Source: an uncultured Christensenellaceae bacterium
GTDB lineage: Bacteria > Bacillota > Clostridia > Christensenellales > Borkfalkiaceae
Direction of reading: 5' to 3'
Assembly (NCBI GenBank): GCA_910586945.1
Contig: CAJULO010000004.1
Coordinates: 62,001-126,000 of the forward strand
DNA length: 64,000 nt
Numbering within the stretch: position 1 is the stretch's first letter; the number at the start of each line of letters is the position of its first letter. The notes beneath the pieces are model-generated. The model was given only the letters and a program-made list of their open reading frames with translations, searched no databases and was not told where the DNA came from. Position numbers and translations under genes: made by a program. Of this stretch, positions 1-8,699 are shown piece by piece.

Positions 1-2047
1 CTTTTGGTTGTTCTGGAACTTCCTTTTGTAAAAAGTTAGGCGTCAATCCTCTATAATCTTTTGGCGAAGAATAGATTTGCTCTTTGCTTTTATCTTCTAA
101 AGGTTCTATTGTATTTTTTTCTTGCTTTTCTTCAACAGCTTTTAATCCTTCAATTGCATTAGAGGATTGTTCTACTGGAATTATAAATTCTTCGTCAAAA
201 ATATTTTCATAGGATTCCTCACTATGAAAGTCTATCTCACTTTCTTCTGACATATCAATCGCTAAATCATTTTCTATAGCATTAGGCAACGCATCTGAAA
301 TATCTTCTACTTGCTCTTCAAGTTCTGTCTTATTTTCCTTATCCAATAAATCTTTTTTTATACTTTGGCGCCCCCATACAAATGGTGTTGTATTGCTATC
401 TTCTGGACTAGAAGGATTTTCCTCTGCCACTACATTATCTATAGTTGTTTTATCCTCTTTTCTCTCTCTAAATATATCTCTTGTGCGTGAAGGTTCTATT
501 GGTAGATTTTCTTCACTTGTCCTAGAATAGATAGAATTTGTAGGCATTTGTCTACAATCTGGGAATTGTTCCTCTATAGTTCTATTCTCTCTATCTAAAA
601 TGAAAGTAGAATCCTCCGCAGTACTTTCTAGATTCCTTGTAAAAGAAGTACTATTTTCCATTCTTTCTTGACTATCTATATCTATTATAGAATCCAAATT
701 CCTTATAGATTGTATTGGTTGAGTATCCATTGTACTTTCTGGAATTGGTCTATCTATAGGCTGAATACTCTCGCGACCTGCTCCCCAAACAAAATTTCTA
801 TTTTGAATTGGAGTAACAGTTACTTTTGCATTTTGCAATTCATGCATTCTATTTTGTGTAATAACATCTACTCTACCAGTTGTCACCATTGGTTTCACAA
901 TAGAACTTGGTTTTGGTTGCTCATTTTCTTTTGCATAAATTGTTGCATAGCTTATAGGTTGAGGAGACTGTTGTAGAATTTGTTCATTGTCTAAATAATT
1001 TTGATTGACTTTAGCATTGTTTTCAAAAATATTGCGAACTGGTGGCTCTCCGTATGGATACCAGTTATCTGTTTGGCTGGAGTTATAATCATTTGATACA
1101 TTATTTACACTATTATTTTGTAAATGTCTTTTATTAAAATAAGAGTCTGCATCAAAAATTCCATTTTGCATAAAGGATGGTTTACTTGGCTCATGTATCT
1201 CTTTTTTCTGAGAAGTTGTTACTGTTTTAACAGTATGATAATTTGCATATTGTTTTCCGATAATATTTGGTAGTCCATTTTCATTGATAGAATTATTTTT
1301 TTGCTCTACTGCTTGCACATTCTCGGCTTGTCCTATTCTATTCACTTGTGTCATTTCTTGCGTGCTTTGCAAATCTGGTTGCACAACATGCATTTGTGGC
1401 ATATTTGGTTCTTGCGTTACATTTTGCTCTTGTTGATTGAGCACATTTTTATTGACTATTTTTTCTTTGGCAAAAAATGAAAATATTTTTTTTACTTTTT
1501 CAAAAGATATAAAATAAGCTACAACAACTATAGCTACTGCAAGAAAAATATATGTTCCTACATATCCAAATAATCTGATAAAGGGATAGAGTAGAACAGA
1601 AAGGAATGCACCTCCGGCACTGATGTTGAGTAATGCATTTTGCCCAGCTTGATAACTTGCAGTAACAAATTCAGCATAGCTAGCTGTCATATTTACCTTT
1701 AATGCTTGCATAGTCAATGCATGACAAAAAGCTACAATTAAAGCAAATAATACAAATGATAAAAGCACTGTACGCAATTGTACTTGAAATATTTTACCAA
1801 CAATGAGTAATATACCAATGCTAACCATAGCAAATAAGATACTATAAGAAAGCACAGAACCAGTTATACCAAAAATAAACTCTCTAATTAACCTGCCAAC
1901 AACACCAAATATAACATTACCAGTCAATAAAATAAAGAGTGTAGCTATAGATATAACAATTAAAATAGCCCCTATGAGTTCTTTTGTTAGTATCTTTTTT
2001 TTCGCATTCAATTTGTTTTCATTTTCATCTTGTTTATGCGTTTGCAC
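1..2047 (-). CDS. ftsK: DNA translocase FtsK/SpoIIIE, N-terminal part (truncated by window edge)
   Basis: Reading from a GTG at 2047 (GGAG 8 nt upstream) the frame stays open for 682 codons to position 1, so only the N-terminal part is here and the motor lies outside. Residues about 25-175 form four hydrophobic helices, the FtsK membrane domain. A roughly 480-residue hydrophilic linker rich in Gln, Asn and Glu follows. The last residues seen (YRGLTPNFL) resemble the segment that precedes the FtsK alpha domain. Within the linker the motif FVWG occurs twice (QNRNFVWGAG and TTPFVWGRQ). Family knowledge: FtsK/SpoIIIE pumps chromosomal DNA through the division or sporulation septum. The assignment rests on topology, linker and size because the ATPase is not visible; another four-helix protein with a long linker is possible but less likely. 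Confidence 0.72.
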   Translation of the reverse strand, partial: MQTHKQDENENKLNAKKKILTKELIGAILIVISIATLFILLTGNVIFGVVGRLIREFIFGITGSVLSYSILFAMVSIGILLIVGKIFQVQLRTVLLSFVLFALIVAFCHALTMQALKVNMTASYAEFVTASYQAGQNALLNISAGGAFLSVLLYPFIRLFGYVGTYIFLAVAIVVVAYFISFEKVKKIFSFFAKEKIVNKNVLNQQEQNVTQEPNMPQMHVVQPDLQSTQEMTQVNRIGQAENVQAVEQKNNSINENGLPNIIGKQYANYHTVKTVTTSQKKEIHEPSKPSFMQNGIFDADSYFNKRHLQNNSVNNVSNDYNSSQTDNWYPYGEPPVRNIFENNAKVNQNYLDNEQILQQSPQPISYATIYAKENEQPKPSSIVKPMVTTGRVDVITQNRMHELQNAKVTVTPIQNRNFVWGAGRESIQPIDRPIPESTMDTQPIQSIRNLDSIIDIDSQERMENSTSFTRNLESTAEDSTFILDRENRTIEEQFPDCRQMPTNSIYSRTSEENLPIEPSRTRDIFRERKEDKTTIDNVVAEENPSSPEDSNTTPFVWGRQSIKKDLLDKENKTELEEQVEDISDALPNAIENDLAIDMSEESEIDFHSEESYENIFDEEFIIPVEQSSNAIEGLKAVEEKQEKNTIEPLEDKSKEQIYSSPKDYRGLTPNFLQKEVPEQPK

Positions 2048-2080
2048 AGCAAATTCTCCTACACAATATAATTCTATTTT

Positions 2081-2109
2081 ATTATAGCATAGACATAGGT
2101 ATAAGTCAA
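2081..2109 (-). promoter_or_regulatory. Promoter of the ftsK-like gene
   Basis: On the minus strand TTGACT is followed after exactly 17 nt by a perfect TATAAT, preceded by TGC (extended -10). The predicted transcript starts near 2074, about 27 nt before the GTG start of the ftsK-like gene. Confidence 0.8.
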
Positions 2110-2229
2110 ACAAAATCATTTCAGTTTATAAGCAGGAAATCGAGCCCGCTTATACATTTTTTATATTCTTTTGCATCAATTCCAAAGAACAAGCATACAT
2201 AATATAGAAGGAAAGAACACGTGCACAAT

Positions 2230-2258
2230 TTGACAAAAATACACAAATATGCTATCTT
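2230..2258 (+). promoter_or_regulatory. Promoter of the GIY-YIG protein gene
   Basis: TTGACA, 17 nt spacer, TATCTT on the plus strand, ending 37 nt before the ATG at 2296. It is divergent from the ftsK promoter. Confidence 0.65.
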
Positions 2259-2295
2259 TACACCAAATACACTTATATAAGGAAAAACTTATCAT

Positions 2296-2844
2296 ATGTT
2301 ACATATATTCAATAAAATACTTGACTGGATATACAACCTTCCCATATGGGTATATATTGTAAGTGGTATTCTTATTTTTATAGCAATATTTATTTATTTT
2401 CTACGCACGCAATATTTGGAAAATAAAAAACGAGAGAAAATTAAGGAAGATATTAAGGCAAAAGTACAAGGTTTAGCGAACAATGCAGTCGAAATGTCTC
2501 CCGAAGAATTTATGGCAATGCGTAAAACAACATTAGGTGGAAGAGGAAATCCTTCTCTTGCTCTAGAACATAATTTTGCTGGCGTCTATATCTTATATAA
2601 TAAGACAAAAAACATGTATTATATTGGGCAAGCACAATTGATTTTAAATAGAGTAAATGCACATTTTACTGGGAAAGGAAATGGTGATGTTTATGCCGAT
2701 TACAAATACGGGGATAGTTTTACAATTCGCATGATTGCATTATCTAGAAGCGGTTTTAGCTCTCTAAATGAATTAGAGCGTCATATAATTATGACATATG
2801 ACGCATTTGCTAAAGGTTATAATAAAACACGTGGGAATAAATAA
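2296..2844 (+). CDS. Membrane-anchored GIY-YIG domain protein
   Basis: A 182-residue protein with one N-terminal transmembrane helix (about residues 17-37), a charged linker, and a C-terminal GIY-YIG nuclease-type domain from about residue 95. Visible signature: GVYILYN, then YYIGQA, then NRVNAHF with a basic residue and a histidine, and a late glutamate in ELERHIIM followed by GYNKTRG. These match the order of the GIY-YIG core (two tyrosines, catalytic Arg or His, metal-binding Glu). RBS aaggaaa lies about 8 nt before the ATG. It stands alone, with its own promoter and terminator. GIY-YIG domains cut DNA in UvrC, homing endonucleases and YhbQ-like proteins; a membrane-tethered form is unusual, and target and role are unknown. 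The domain call is fairly sure, the activity is inferred. Confidence 0.75.
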   Translation: MLHIFNKILDWIYNLPIWVYIVSGILIFIAIFIYFLRTQYLENKKREKIKEDIKAKVQGLANNAVEMSPEEFMAMRKTTLGGRGNPSLALEHNFAGVYILYNKTKNMYYIGQAQLILNRVNAHFTGKGNGDVYADYKYGDSFTIRMIALSRSGFSSLNELERHIIMTYDAFAKGYNKTRGNK

Positions 2845-2860
2845 ATCAAATTTAAACTAA

Positions 2861-2890
2861 AAAAGACTAGCATTGCAATGCTAGTCTTTT
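2861..2890. terminator. Bidirectional terminator, perfect 30-nt palindrome
   Basis: A perfect inverted repeat with core GACTAGCATTG/CAATGCTAGTC bounded by A4 and T4 runs. It begins 16 nt after the GIY-YIG stop codon. Confidence 0.85.
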
Positions 2891-3283
2891 TACTGTAAGA
2901 GTTGAAATAATAAATGTTGTATATATAAAACATTTTAATCAATCTATATAAACAAAATACTTTTGCAATCTTTCTATCTCTTTATAAGAAAAAAATATAT
3001 CTAAGAAAATGAAAACATTCATAGTTATTCTTAATTTTTCATTTTATATGACTGTATCAGTATTGATATGTATAGCTTCTTATAAAATCACAAATTATGT
3101 ATGCCCTATCTAACTTTTTCTTTTTTTCTAGTTTGGTACAGACTTATCTAAAACCAAATTGGCAATAAATTTCATTTTAAACAATTTTTCTATTTGCTTA
3201 TGTATATTATTTTATTACAATCTTTCTTATAGAAAATTATCAAATAATAACTATTTTATAAAAATAGAGTGTATAAATAAAAA
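2891..3283. other. AT-rich intergenic region without a recognisable gene
   Basis: About 390 nt between the terminator at 2890 and the 3' end of the MATE-like gene. I find no plausible coding frame with a ribosome binding site and no tRNA fold. It holds one copy (3144-3172) of a 29-nt sequence that recurs at 4933-4961 on the other side of the transporter gene. Confidence 0.6.
3144..3172 (+). repeat. Copy 1 of a diverged 29-nt direct repeat flanking the MATE-like gene
   Basis: Begins TTATCTAAAA and contains TGG followed by AATAAATTT. It agrees with 4933-4961 at 25 of 29 positions by eye, in the same orientation. Confidence 0.5.
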
Positions 3284-4597
3284 TTATAGAGCATAGTTAT
3301 TCTTTTTTCTTCTTTCTTCCATCCACGGAAAAAAGAATTTTGCTTCAATCAACGATATTACTAGGTGTACAATCATGCCAAAACCAAACATATATAAAAT
3401 TGTCTTTAAATTCATAGATACTATACCTATTTTATAACAAATATAAAATATACCGTAATACCCAATATTTACTAGCAACGAATTTATAGATGTATAGATT
3501 GTTTTACCAAGTCCAATAAAAATATTGTCTATAATAGTATAACAACAATATGCAATATAGAACAACGCAAGTTGTAGAGTTATATAAAAAATTTCGGTTG
3601 CATTTTCCAGTTTTTCTATATCTTTAAAAAATGGTAACCAAAGTGGTATACTTAATATCCATATACATATAATTGCAGCTACAACAATATAATAATTGCT
3701 TTTTTGTAATTTTGTATAACCATTTTTACAGTCATGCCGAATCACTTCTGCAAGTGCTGTGATTGGTATCAATAGCCACCCCCAAATAAAGTTATTTGCC
3801 ACCCAATAATTGCCTTGTTCGACAACCATATTCACCATTTTAACAACCATAACCGCATATATAAAATTATCTATAAACTGTTGCACCCCGCTAAAAAAGC
3901 CAATCTTTCCCCATGCTTTTAACACTATAATATCCTGTTTTTTATACCAGCAAAAATGCATCAGTTTTTCTATAAACAACAACATTACACTTGTAATTGC
4001 AAGTACCCCATTCACTACTATATTAGAAATAGCAATACCATACACAGAAAATTTAGGAATAAAAATAAAATCTGCACAAATAGCAAGTACAATTTGAATG
4101 GATAAAAATATATATATATTTTTTGATTTACCCACAACAACAAATACAACATTGACAAAACTCACAAGAATGTGTAACATAAAGGCAATCGTTTCTAACT
4201 GTAAATAGTGTTTGACCGTTATAATATCGATTTCGTTTGGATTCATAGCTTTTATTAGCACTACACCATATACAAGTATTGCTATTGAAAATAAGGTATA
4301 AATAACAAATGCAATTAACCCTGTTTTAAAAGTATATTTAGCAAAATTTATCTTGTCATTGCTAAAAATTTTGTTGAGTATTGCATACAAAGGTACAATT
4401 AAAAATGCTTGTAGCGTTTCATTGCATAAATCAAACCACTCCATTTGGCCAATAATATTAAAGACAGAAGTAGCATTGTTTGTTGATATAATATAAGTTT
4501 TTATTGTTTGATAGATTGCAGGCAACAATGCCAAAAGACATAGCGAGAAAAACAAATTCCAATTAAAAGTTTTTAATGCTTTCCATTTTATTTGCAT
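3284..4597 (-). CDS. MATE-like multidrug/polysaccharide-flippase-type membrane transporter
   Basis: A 437-residue, very hydrophobic protein with about 12 predicted transmembrane helices, the length and topology of MATE-family exporters. The segment around GKIGFFSGVQQFIDNFIYA and the later VANNFIWGW resemble the start of the second six-helix half of clostridial MatE proteins (a bundle of helices, then N/Q-rich pore residues). MATE proteins export cationic drugs or metabolites in exchange for sodium or protons. RBS AAGGAA lies about 10 nt before the ATG. It is monocistronic, flanked by long AT-rich gaps and by two related 29-nt repeats, which suggests it could be an acquired or mobile cargo gene. 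A flippase of the wider MOP superfamily is the main alternative. Substrate cannot be read from the sequence. Confidence 0.62.
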   Translation of the reverse strand: MQIKWKALKTFNWNLFFSLCLLALLPAIYQTIKTYIISTNNATSVFNIIGQMEWFDLCNETLQAFLIVPLYAILNKIFSNDKINFAKYTFKTGLIAFVIYTLFSIAILVYGVVLIKAMNPNEIDIITVKHYLQLETIAFMLHILVSFVNVVFVVVGKSKNIYIFLSIQIVLAICADFIFIPKFSVYGIAISNIVVNGVLAITSVMLLFIEKLMHFCWYKKQDIIVLKAWGKIGFFSGVQQFIDNFIYAVMVVKMVNMVVEQGNYWVANNFIWGWLLIPITALAEVIRHDCKNGYTKLQKSNYYIVVAAIICIWILSIPLWLPFFKDIEKLENATEIFYITLQLALFYIAYCCYTIIDNIFIGLGKTIYTSINSLLVNIGYYGIFYICYKIGIVSMNLKTILYMFGFGMIVHLVISLIEAKFFFPWMEERRKKNNYAL

Positions 4598-4932
4598 TTA
4601 TTATTTTGTTCCTTTCGAAAATTTTTCTTTTTTTGTTTATGTTAATACATACGGTCACACTTTTAATATATAGATACAACTAAAATACATTAAAGTAATG
4701 TGATTTAGCTCTATTCCTTTTATAGCTTATATTCCCCTTCCCATTGAAACTAAAAGACACAGCTTAGCTATATATAATTATGCTTTCTCCTGTATATCTA
4801 CTTTTTATTCTCTTTCTATCTCTATAGAATAGCAAACTTTATTACAATTTGCAACTTTTTTAAGAGAAATAGCTGACTATTTTATATAATTTTTATAAGC
4901 TTAACCTGTCTTTTTCGTGGTCAAATTTATTT

Positions 4933-4961
4933 TTATCTAAAAATAAACTGGTAATAAATTT
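4933..4961 (+). repeat. Copy 2 of a diverged 29-nt direct repeat flanking the MATE-like gene
   Basis: Same orientation as 3144-3172 and about 25 of 29 positions identical. Both copies continue into weakly similar AT-rich sequence, so the true repeat may be longer and more diverged. Confidence 0.5.
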
Positions 4962-4988
4962 TCACTTCAAGTTTATATCTCTAAATAG

Positions 4989-5019
4989 AAAAGGATTCAG
5001 TACAATACTGAATCCTTTT
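4989..5019. terminator. Bidirectional terminator downstream of murC
   Basis: Inverted repeat AAAAGGATTCAGTA with loop CAA and the perfect complementary arm, then a T-rich run on both strands. It lies 76 nt past the murC stop codon. Confidence 0.8.
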
Positions 5020-5095
5020 TTATTTTTTGCATCAAGACCCTATTCTTTAAATCTAATATACTGTAATTTTTTATTTTTCATACCTATGCAAAAAT

Positions 5096-6481
5096 TTATT
5101 TACTTGTTTTATTTTGCTTTTTATCTTTTGATGATTTTTGTATTTTTCTTAACATATTTTGAACAAGCATATAAATATTCCCTGCCCCTAAGCAAAGTAA
5201 AGTATCTCCTTTCTCTATAGTATTTTTATAGTACTCTACTAATTGCCTCTCAGTTTCTATATATAATACATCTTTTTGAATTGTCTTTAAAAAATTTGCT
5301 AGTGTTTTTGCACTTCCTTTTTTTCTGTATCGTTCTCTCGCTGAAAATGTTTTAAATAAAACGACATGCTCTTCTTGCCCTAGTATTTTTACAAATTCAT
5401 CAAAAAAATAAATTGTTCTAGAATATGTGTGTGGTTGGAAAAGAATATGCAATCTACCTTTTGCAATTTTTTTGACTGTCTGTATGCTTGCCATAACTTC
5501 TGTAGGATGATGTGCATAATCAGCAATAACTTGTACACACTTATCGGCCTGTAATACTTCCATTCGACGAGCTATTCCTGTAAAATTTTCTACTGCATTT
5601 ATCGCTGTTTGCATATTCAAATTATATAATTTTGCTACTGCAAATGTTGCTAAAGCATGTTGTATAGCAAATTTCCCATATACTTTTAAATGCACACGAC
5701 CTATTTCTTCTCCTTGTACTACTAGCTTAAAAGAAGATTTTCCTCCTTTAGTATAAATATTTTTTGCACATATATCAGCACTATCACTAAAGCCAAAAGT
5801 ATAATCTGGCATTAAACTTTCTCTTAAAATATCTTTATCATATACAATAACATATTTAGCTTGCTTCGCAAATTGCATATAACTTTTTTGCAAACTTTCT
5901 GTGTTGGTATAACATTCCATATGGTCGTTATCTGTATTGAGTATGACTGCTACATCTGGATATAAAGCAAGAAAATTTTGTTTATATTCGCATGCTTCCG
6001 TTACAAAAAACTCCTTGCCACCAAAATAAAAATTATTATAAACTTTATCCTTTGCTCCTATATGCATACTTGCATTATGTGTACATGCTTGTAGCATATG
6101 CGTAATCATTGCTGATGTAGAACTTTTACCATGACAACCAGCTACTGCTATACTATTTTTAAATTGATTTATAAGACATTGTAAAATTTCCGCTCGTGGT
6201 ATGAGTGGAATGAGATTAGATTTTGCATATAAATATTCTGCATGATTTGCTGCAATTGCTGCATTATATACAACACAATCACATTCTGCTATTTTTTCAA
6301 AATTTTGAGTATAATATATCTCAATATTATTTTTTTGCAATAAGTCAGTATACTCTCCTTTAGCTCTATCACTACCAACTACTGTATAACCAAAATTTTT
6401 TAAAGCAATAGCTAATGCACTCATACTTGCACCACCAATGCCAATCATATAAATGTTTTTTATATTACATAATTTATCCAT
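5096..6481 (-). CDS. murC: UDP-N-acetylmuramate--L-alanine ligase
   Basis: MurC adds L-alanine to UDP-MurNAc using ATP, the first step of peptidoglycan stem-peptide assembly in the cytoplasm. At 461 residues it has the usual length. Visible motifs: N-terminal Rossmann GIGGASMSALA, nucleotide loop AGCHGKSSTS, EACEY with ILNTDNDH (Mg/UDP-MurNAc region), DYAHHPTE and FQPHTYSRT. The P-loop reads CHGKSS where most MurC proteins have THGKTT, a conservative but noticeable change; the catalytic Lys and the Ser/Thr are kept. There is no ribosome binding site: the promoter -10 ends 8 nt before the ATG, so the mRNA is probably leaderless. It has its own promoter and a terminator downstream at 4989-5019. 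Confidence 0.96.
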   Translation of the reverse strand: MDKLCNIKNIYMIGIGGASMSALAIALKNFGYTVVGSDRAKGEYTDLLQKNNIEIYYTQNFEKIAECDCVVYNAAIAANHAEYLYAKSNLIPLIPRAEILQCLINQFKNSIAVAGCHGKSSTSAMITHMLQACTHNASMHIGAKDKVYNNFYFGGKEFFVTEACEYKQNFLALYPDVAVILNTDNDHMECYTNTESLQKSYMQFAKQAKYVIVYDKDILRESLMPDYTFGFSDSADICAKNIYTKGGKSSFKLVVQGEEIGRVHLKVYGKFAIQHALATFAVAKLYNLNMQTAINAVENFTGIARRMEVLQADKCVQVIADYAHHPTEVMASIQTVKKIAKGRLHILFQPHTYSRTIYFFDEFVKILGQEEHVVLFKTFSARERYRKKGSAKTLANFLKTIQKDVLYIETERQLVEYYKNTIEKGDTLLCLGAGNIYMLVQNMLRKIQKSSKDKKQNKTSK

Positions 6482-6489
6482 ATCATCAA

Positions 6490-6519
6490 ATTATGCACAA
6501 AAATATTTTTCGGTGTCAA
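6490..6519 (-). promoter_or_regulatory. murC promoter, probably giving a leaderless mRNA
   Basis: TTGACA (6514-6519), 18 nt spacer, CATAAT (6490-6495) on the minus strand. The expected start point falls 2-3 nt before the murC ATG at 6481, and no GGAG-like sequence is present. Confidence 0.6.
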
Positions 6520-6520
6520 T

Positions 6521-6556
6521 ATCAAAAAAGAGAGCAAATATGCTCTCTTTTTTGAT
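6521..6556. terminator. Terminator directly abutting the ppiB stop codon
   Basis: Perfect 16-bp inverted repeat (core AGAGAGCA/TGCTCTCT) with a 4-nt loop. It starts at the base next to the ppiB stop codon (6557-6559). Confidence 0.88.
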
Positions 6557-7081
6557 TTAATATTTTTTAGGAGTATTATATATTACTCCAAAGGTTTCTG
6601 CAGTAACTTTTTTCATAATTTGTGGTTTTACTGGCTTATCATAAATATCAGTTTCGACTGTGGCAATTTTATCAACTATATCCATCCCTTCAATAATTTT
6701 ACCAAATGCGGCATATTGTCCATCTAAATGTGCAGAATTTTCATGCATAATAAAAAATTGTGAACCAGCACTATTTGGTTGCATTGTTCTTGCCATAGAT
6801 AAAACACCTTTTATATGTTTTATATCATTTTGTGCAAAACCATTACTAGCAAATTCACCAGCAATTGTATATCCTGGACCACCTGTTCCATTTCCTGCTG
6901 GGTCTCCACCTTGAATCATAAATCCACGAATAATTCTATGAAAACCAATACCATTATAATATCCACTATTGACTAAACTTAAAAAGTTATTGACTGTATT
7001 TGGCGCTTTTTCTGGATAAAGTTCCGCTTTAAAAATTGAACCATCTTCCATCTCAAATTGTACTATTGGATTTTTTTGCAT
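6557..7081 (-). CDS. ppiB: Cyclophilin-type peptidyl-prolyl cis-trans isomerase
   Basis: A 174-residue single-domain cyclophilin that catalyses proline isomerisation in protein folding. There is no signal peptide, so it is cytoplasmic. Canonical residues are visible: GFHRIIRGFMIQGGDP carries the catalytic Arg with Phe, Met and Gln, followed by SMARTMQPNSAGSQFFI and LDGQYAAFGKI. Length matches bacterial PpiB. RBS GAGGAG is about 8 nt upstream of the ATG. It is monocistronic with its own promoter and a terminator fused to its stop codon. Confidence 0.95.
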   Translation of the reverse strand: MQKNPIVQFEMEDGSIFKAELYPEKAPNTVNNFLSLVNSGYYNGIGFHRIIRGFMIQGGDPAGNGTGGPGYTIAGEFASNGFAQNDIKHIKGVLSMARTMQPNSAGSQFFIMHENSAHLDGQYAAFGKIIEGMDIVDKIATVETDIYDKPVKPQIMKKVTAETFGVIYNTPKKY

Positions 7082-7113
7082 ATTTTTTCTCCTCGTTTAA
7101 ATAACTTACTTCT

Positions 7114-7142
7114 AGTATACAATGAATTTAGATACTTGTCAA
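7114..7142 (-). promoter_or_regulatory. ppiB promoter
   Basis: TTGACA (7137-7142), 17 nt, TATACT (7114-7119) on the minus strand, about 30 nt before the ppiB start. Confidence 0.8.
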
Positions 7143-7239
7143 AACTTTCTATCTTCTTTATTCTTACTCCTAAAAGATAAATAGCTTCTTAGTATTTTGA
7201 TCTACTTTTTAAAAAAGACTTTTAAAGCTTTATTTATAA

Positions 7240-7273
7240 AAAAAGAGATTATATTTTTATATAATCTCTTTTT
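7240..7273 (-). terminator. Terminator overlapping the 3' end of scfB
   Basis: Inverted repeat AAAAAGAGATTAT/ATAATCTCTTTTT with an 8-nt AT loop. The stop codon of scfB (7257-7259) lies in the loop and the last codons form one arm. Confidence 0.75.
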
Positions 7274-8615
7274 GCATTTGTTGCTCTGCCTCATATTTTT
7301 TCTTTTCCGCTAAAAGATGCATTGCAAGTTCTAAACGCTTCTTCGTAATGTGACAACTAAATGAATGAGGTATATTGATATCTCCATTTGCAACATTATT
7401 ATTGGCATGACAACCTCCACTGCAAATGAATTTTGCAAAACAATTTTCACATCCCTTTCTTGTAAATAGGCAAGCATGCTTAAATTGTTCTCGCACACTC
7501 TTTTCTAATTGAAAATTCTTATCATTTAAATTCCCCATTTTAAAACTTGTTTGAGAGGCAAATTGATGACATGGATAGATATCTCCATTTGGTAAAACAG
7601 ATAGATATTCAGTACCTGCTCCACATGCATTTACTTTTTTATGTAAGCAAATTGCATTATCTAAATCTAAATTAAAATGAAAAAAATGAAATTCCTTTCC
7701 AGCACGCATTTTATCAACATATGCCTTTGCTAATCTTTCATACTCAGCATCCACCTTTTCTAAATGTGCTGGTGTAATTTTTAACTCTTCCACTTCAGTT
7801 ACAACTGGTTCAAAAGAGATACTTTGAATACCATTTTCCACTAAAAATAAGACATCATCCGCAAAATCTAGATTTTTTGCTGTATATGTTCCACGCACAT
7901 AATAACTTTTATTCCCACGCTTTTGCACAAAATTTTTAATGTTATGGAAGACAGCATCAAAACTACCTTTTCCATTAACTGTCTTTCGTACTGCATCATG
8001 TGTTTCTTGTCTACCATCCAAGCTTAAAATGACATTGTCCATTTCAGCATTTAAAAAATCAGCTATTTTATCATTGAGTAACAACCCATTTGTTGTCATG
8101 GTAAATAGATATTTTTTACCAACTTTTGCTGCTTGTTCTTTTCCGTAATAAACCGCTTCTTTTACAACATCAAAATTCATTAAAGGTTCGCCACCAAAAA
8201 AATCTGTCTCTAAAATTTTGCGTTCTCCAGAATTAGCAATCAAAAAATCTATTGCTTTTTTTGCCATTTCTAAAGACATAAAAGAGCGTTCACCATGATA
8301 TGCTCCTTCATCGGCAAAACAATATTTACAACGCAAATTGCAATCATGACAGACATGCAAACATAATGCTTTAATATTCATCCATTTTTCCGGATATGAT
8401 GCTGGTTCTTCTTTAAATAATAGACCTTGCTTTTTTAAAGCATCAAAAGTTTTTTCATACTCTGCACGCTCTATTCTAGAAATATGTGAAGTGTCAACTT
8501 TTTCGCCTTGCTTTTCCTTCAATAAAAGTGATGCATTTTCATCACAGATGTGTAGTGCACCACTGCCTGTATCATAGATATAATAATTTTCTTGATATTT
8601 AAATGTATGTACCAT
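7257..8615 (-). CDS. scfB: SCIFF-system radical SAM/SPASM maturase
   Basis: A 452-residue radical SAM enzyme. Residues 1-75 resemble a RiPP precursor-recognition region, then the iron-sulfur motif CNLRCKYCF (about 93-101) binds the SAM-cleaving cluster, followed by FFGGEPLMN. The C-terminal SPASM region has CGAGTEYLSVLPNGDIYPCHQ and the cysteine cluster CENCFAKFICSGGC for auxiliary clusters. Known family: ScfB forms thioether bonds between cysteines and downstream residues in the SCIFF peptide, giving a ranthipeptide. The precursor gene scfA is 84 nt upstream, which makes the call secure. The ATG has no convincing ribosome binding site nearby (an AAGGAAG is about 30 nt away), so translation may depend on an mRNA fold or be weak. 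Confidence 0.95.
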   Translation of the reverse strand: MVHTFKYQENYYIYDTGSGALHICDENASLLLKEKQGEKVDTSHISRIERAEYEKTFDALKKQGLLFKEEPASYPEKWMNIKALCLHVCHDCNLRCKYCFADEGAYHGERSFMSLEMAKKAIDFLIANSGERKILETDFFGGEPLMNFDVVKEAVYYGKEQAAKVGKKYLFTMTTNGLLLNDKIADFLNAEMDNVILSLDGRQETHDAVRKTVNGKGSFDAVFHNIKNFVQKRGNKSYYVRGTYTAKNLDFADDVLFLVENGIQSISFEPVVTEVEELKITPAHLEKVDAEYERLAKAYVDKMRAGKEFHFFHFNLDLDNAICLHKKVNACGAGTEYLSVLPNGDIYPCHQFASQTSFKMGNLNDKNFQLEKSVREQFKHACLFTRKGCENCFAKFICSGGCHANNNVANGDINIPHSFSCHITKKRLELAMHLLAEKKKYEAEQQMQKEII

Positions 8616-8699
8616 ATTTTTTTGTCAAAAATAAAAAATTTTTAACGACTTCCTTTTAGCTAAATATAGATAATTTTTTGTATACTATTTTTGTATTCT

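Larger units (their letters stand above)
4598..5095. other. AT-rich intergenic region upstream of the transporter
   Basis: About 500 nt with no supported gene. It contains repeat copy 2 (4933-4961) and a bidirectional terminator (4989-5019) serving murC. The part nearest 4600 carries the ribosome binding site of the MATE-like gene. No clear -35/-10 pair was found for that gene. Confidence 0.6.

Noticed and set aside
2891..5095. Insertion sequence around the MATE-like gene
   Set aside because: No transposase or terminal inverted repeats; only a diverged direct repeat is present.
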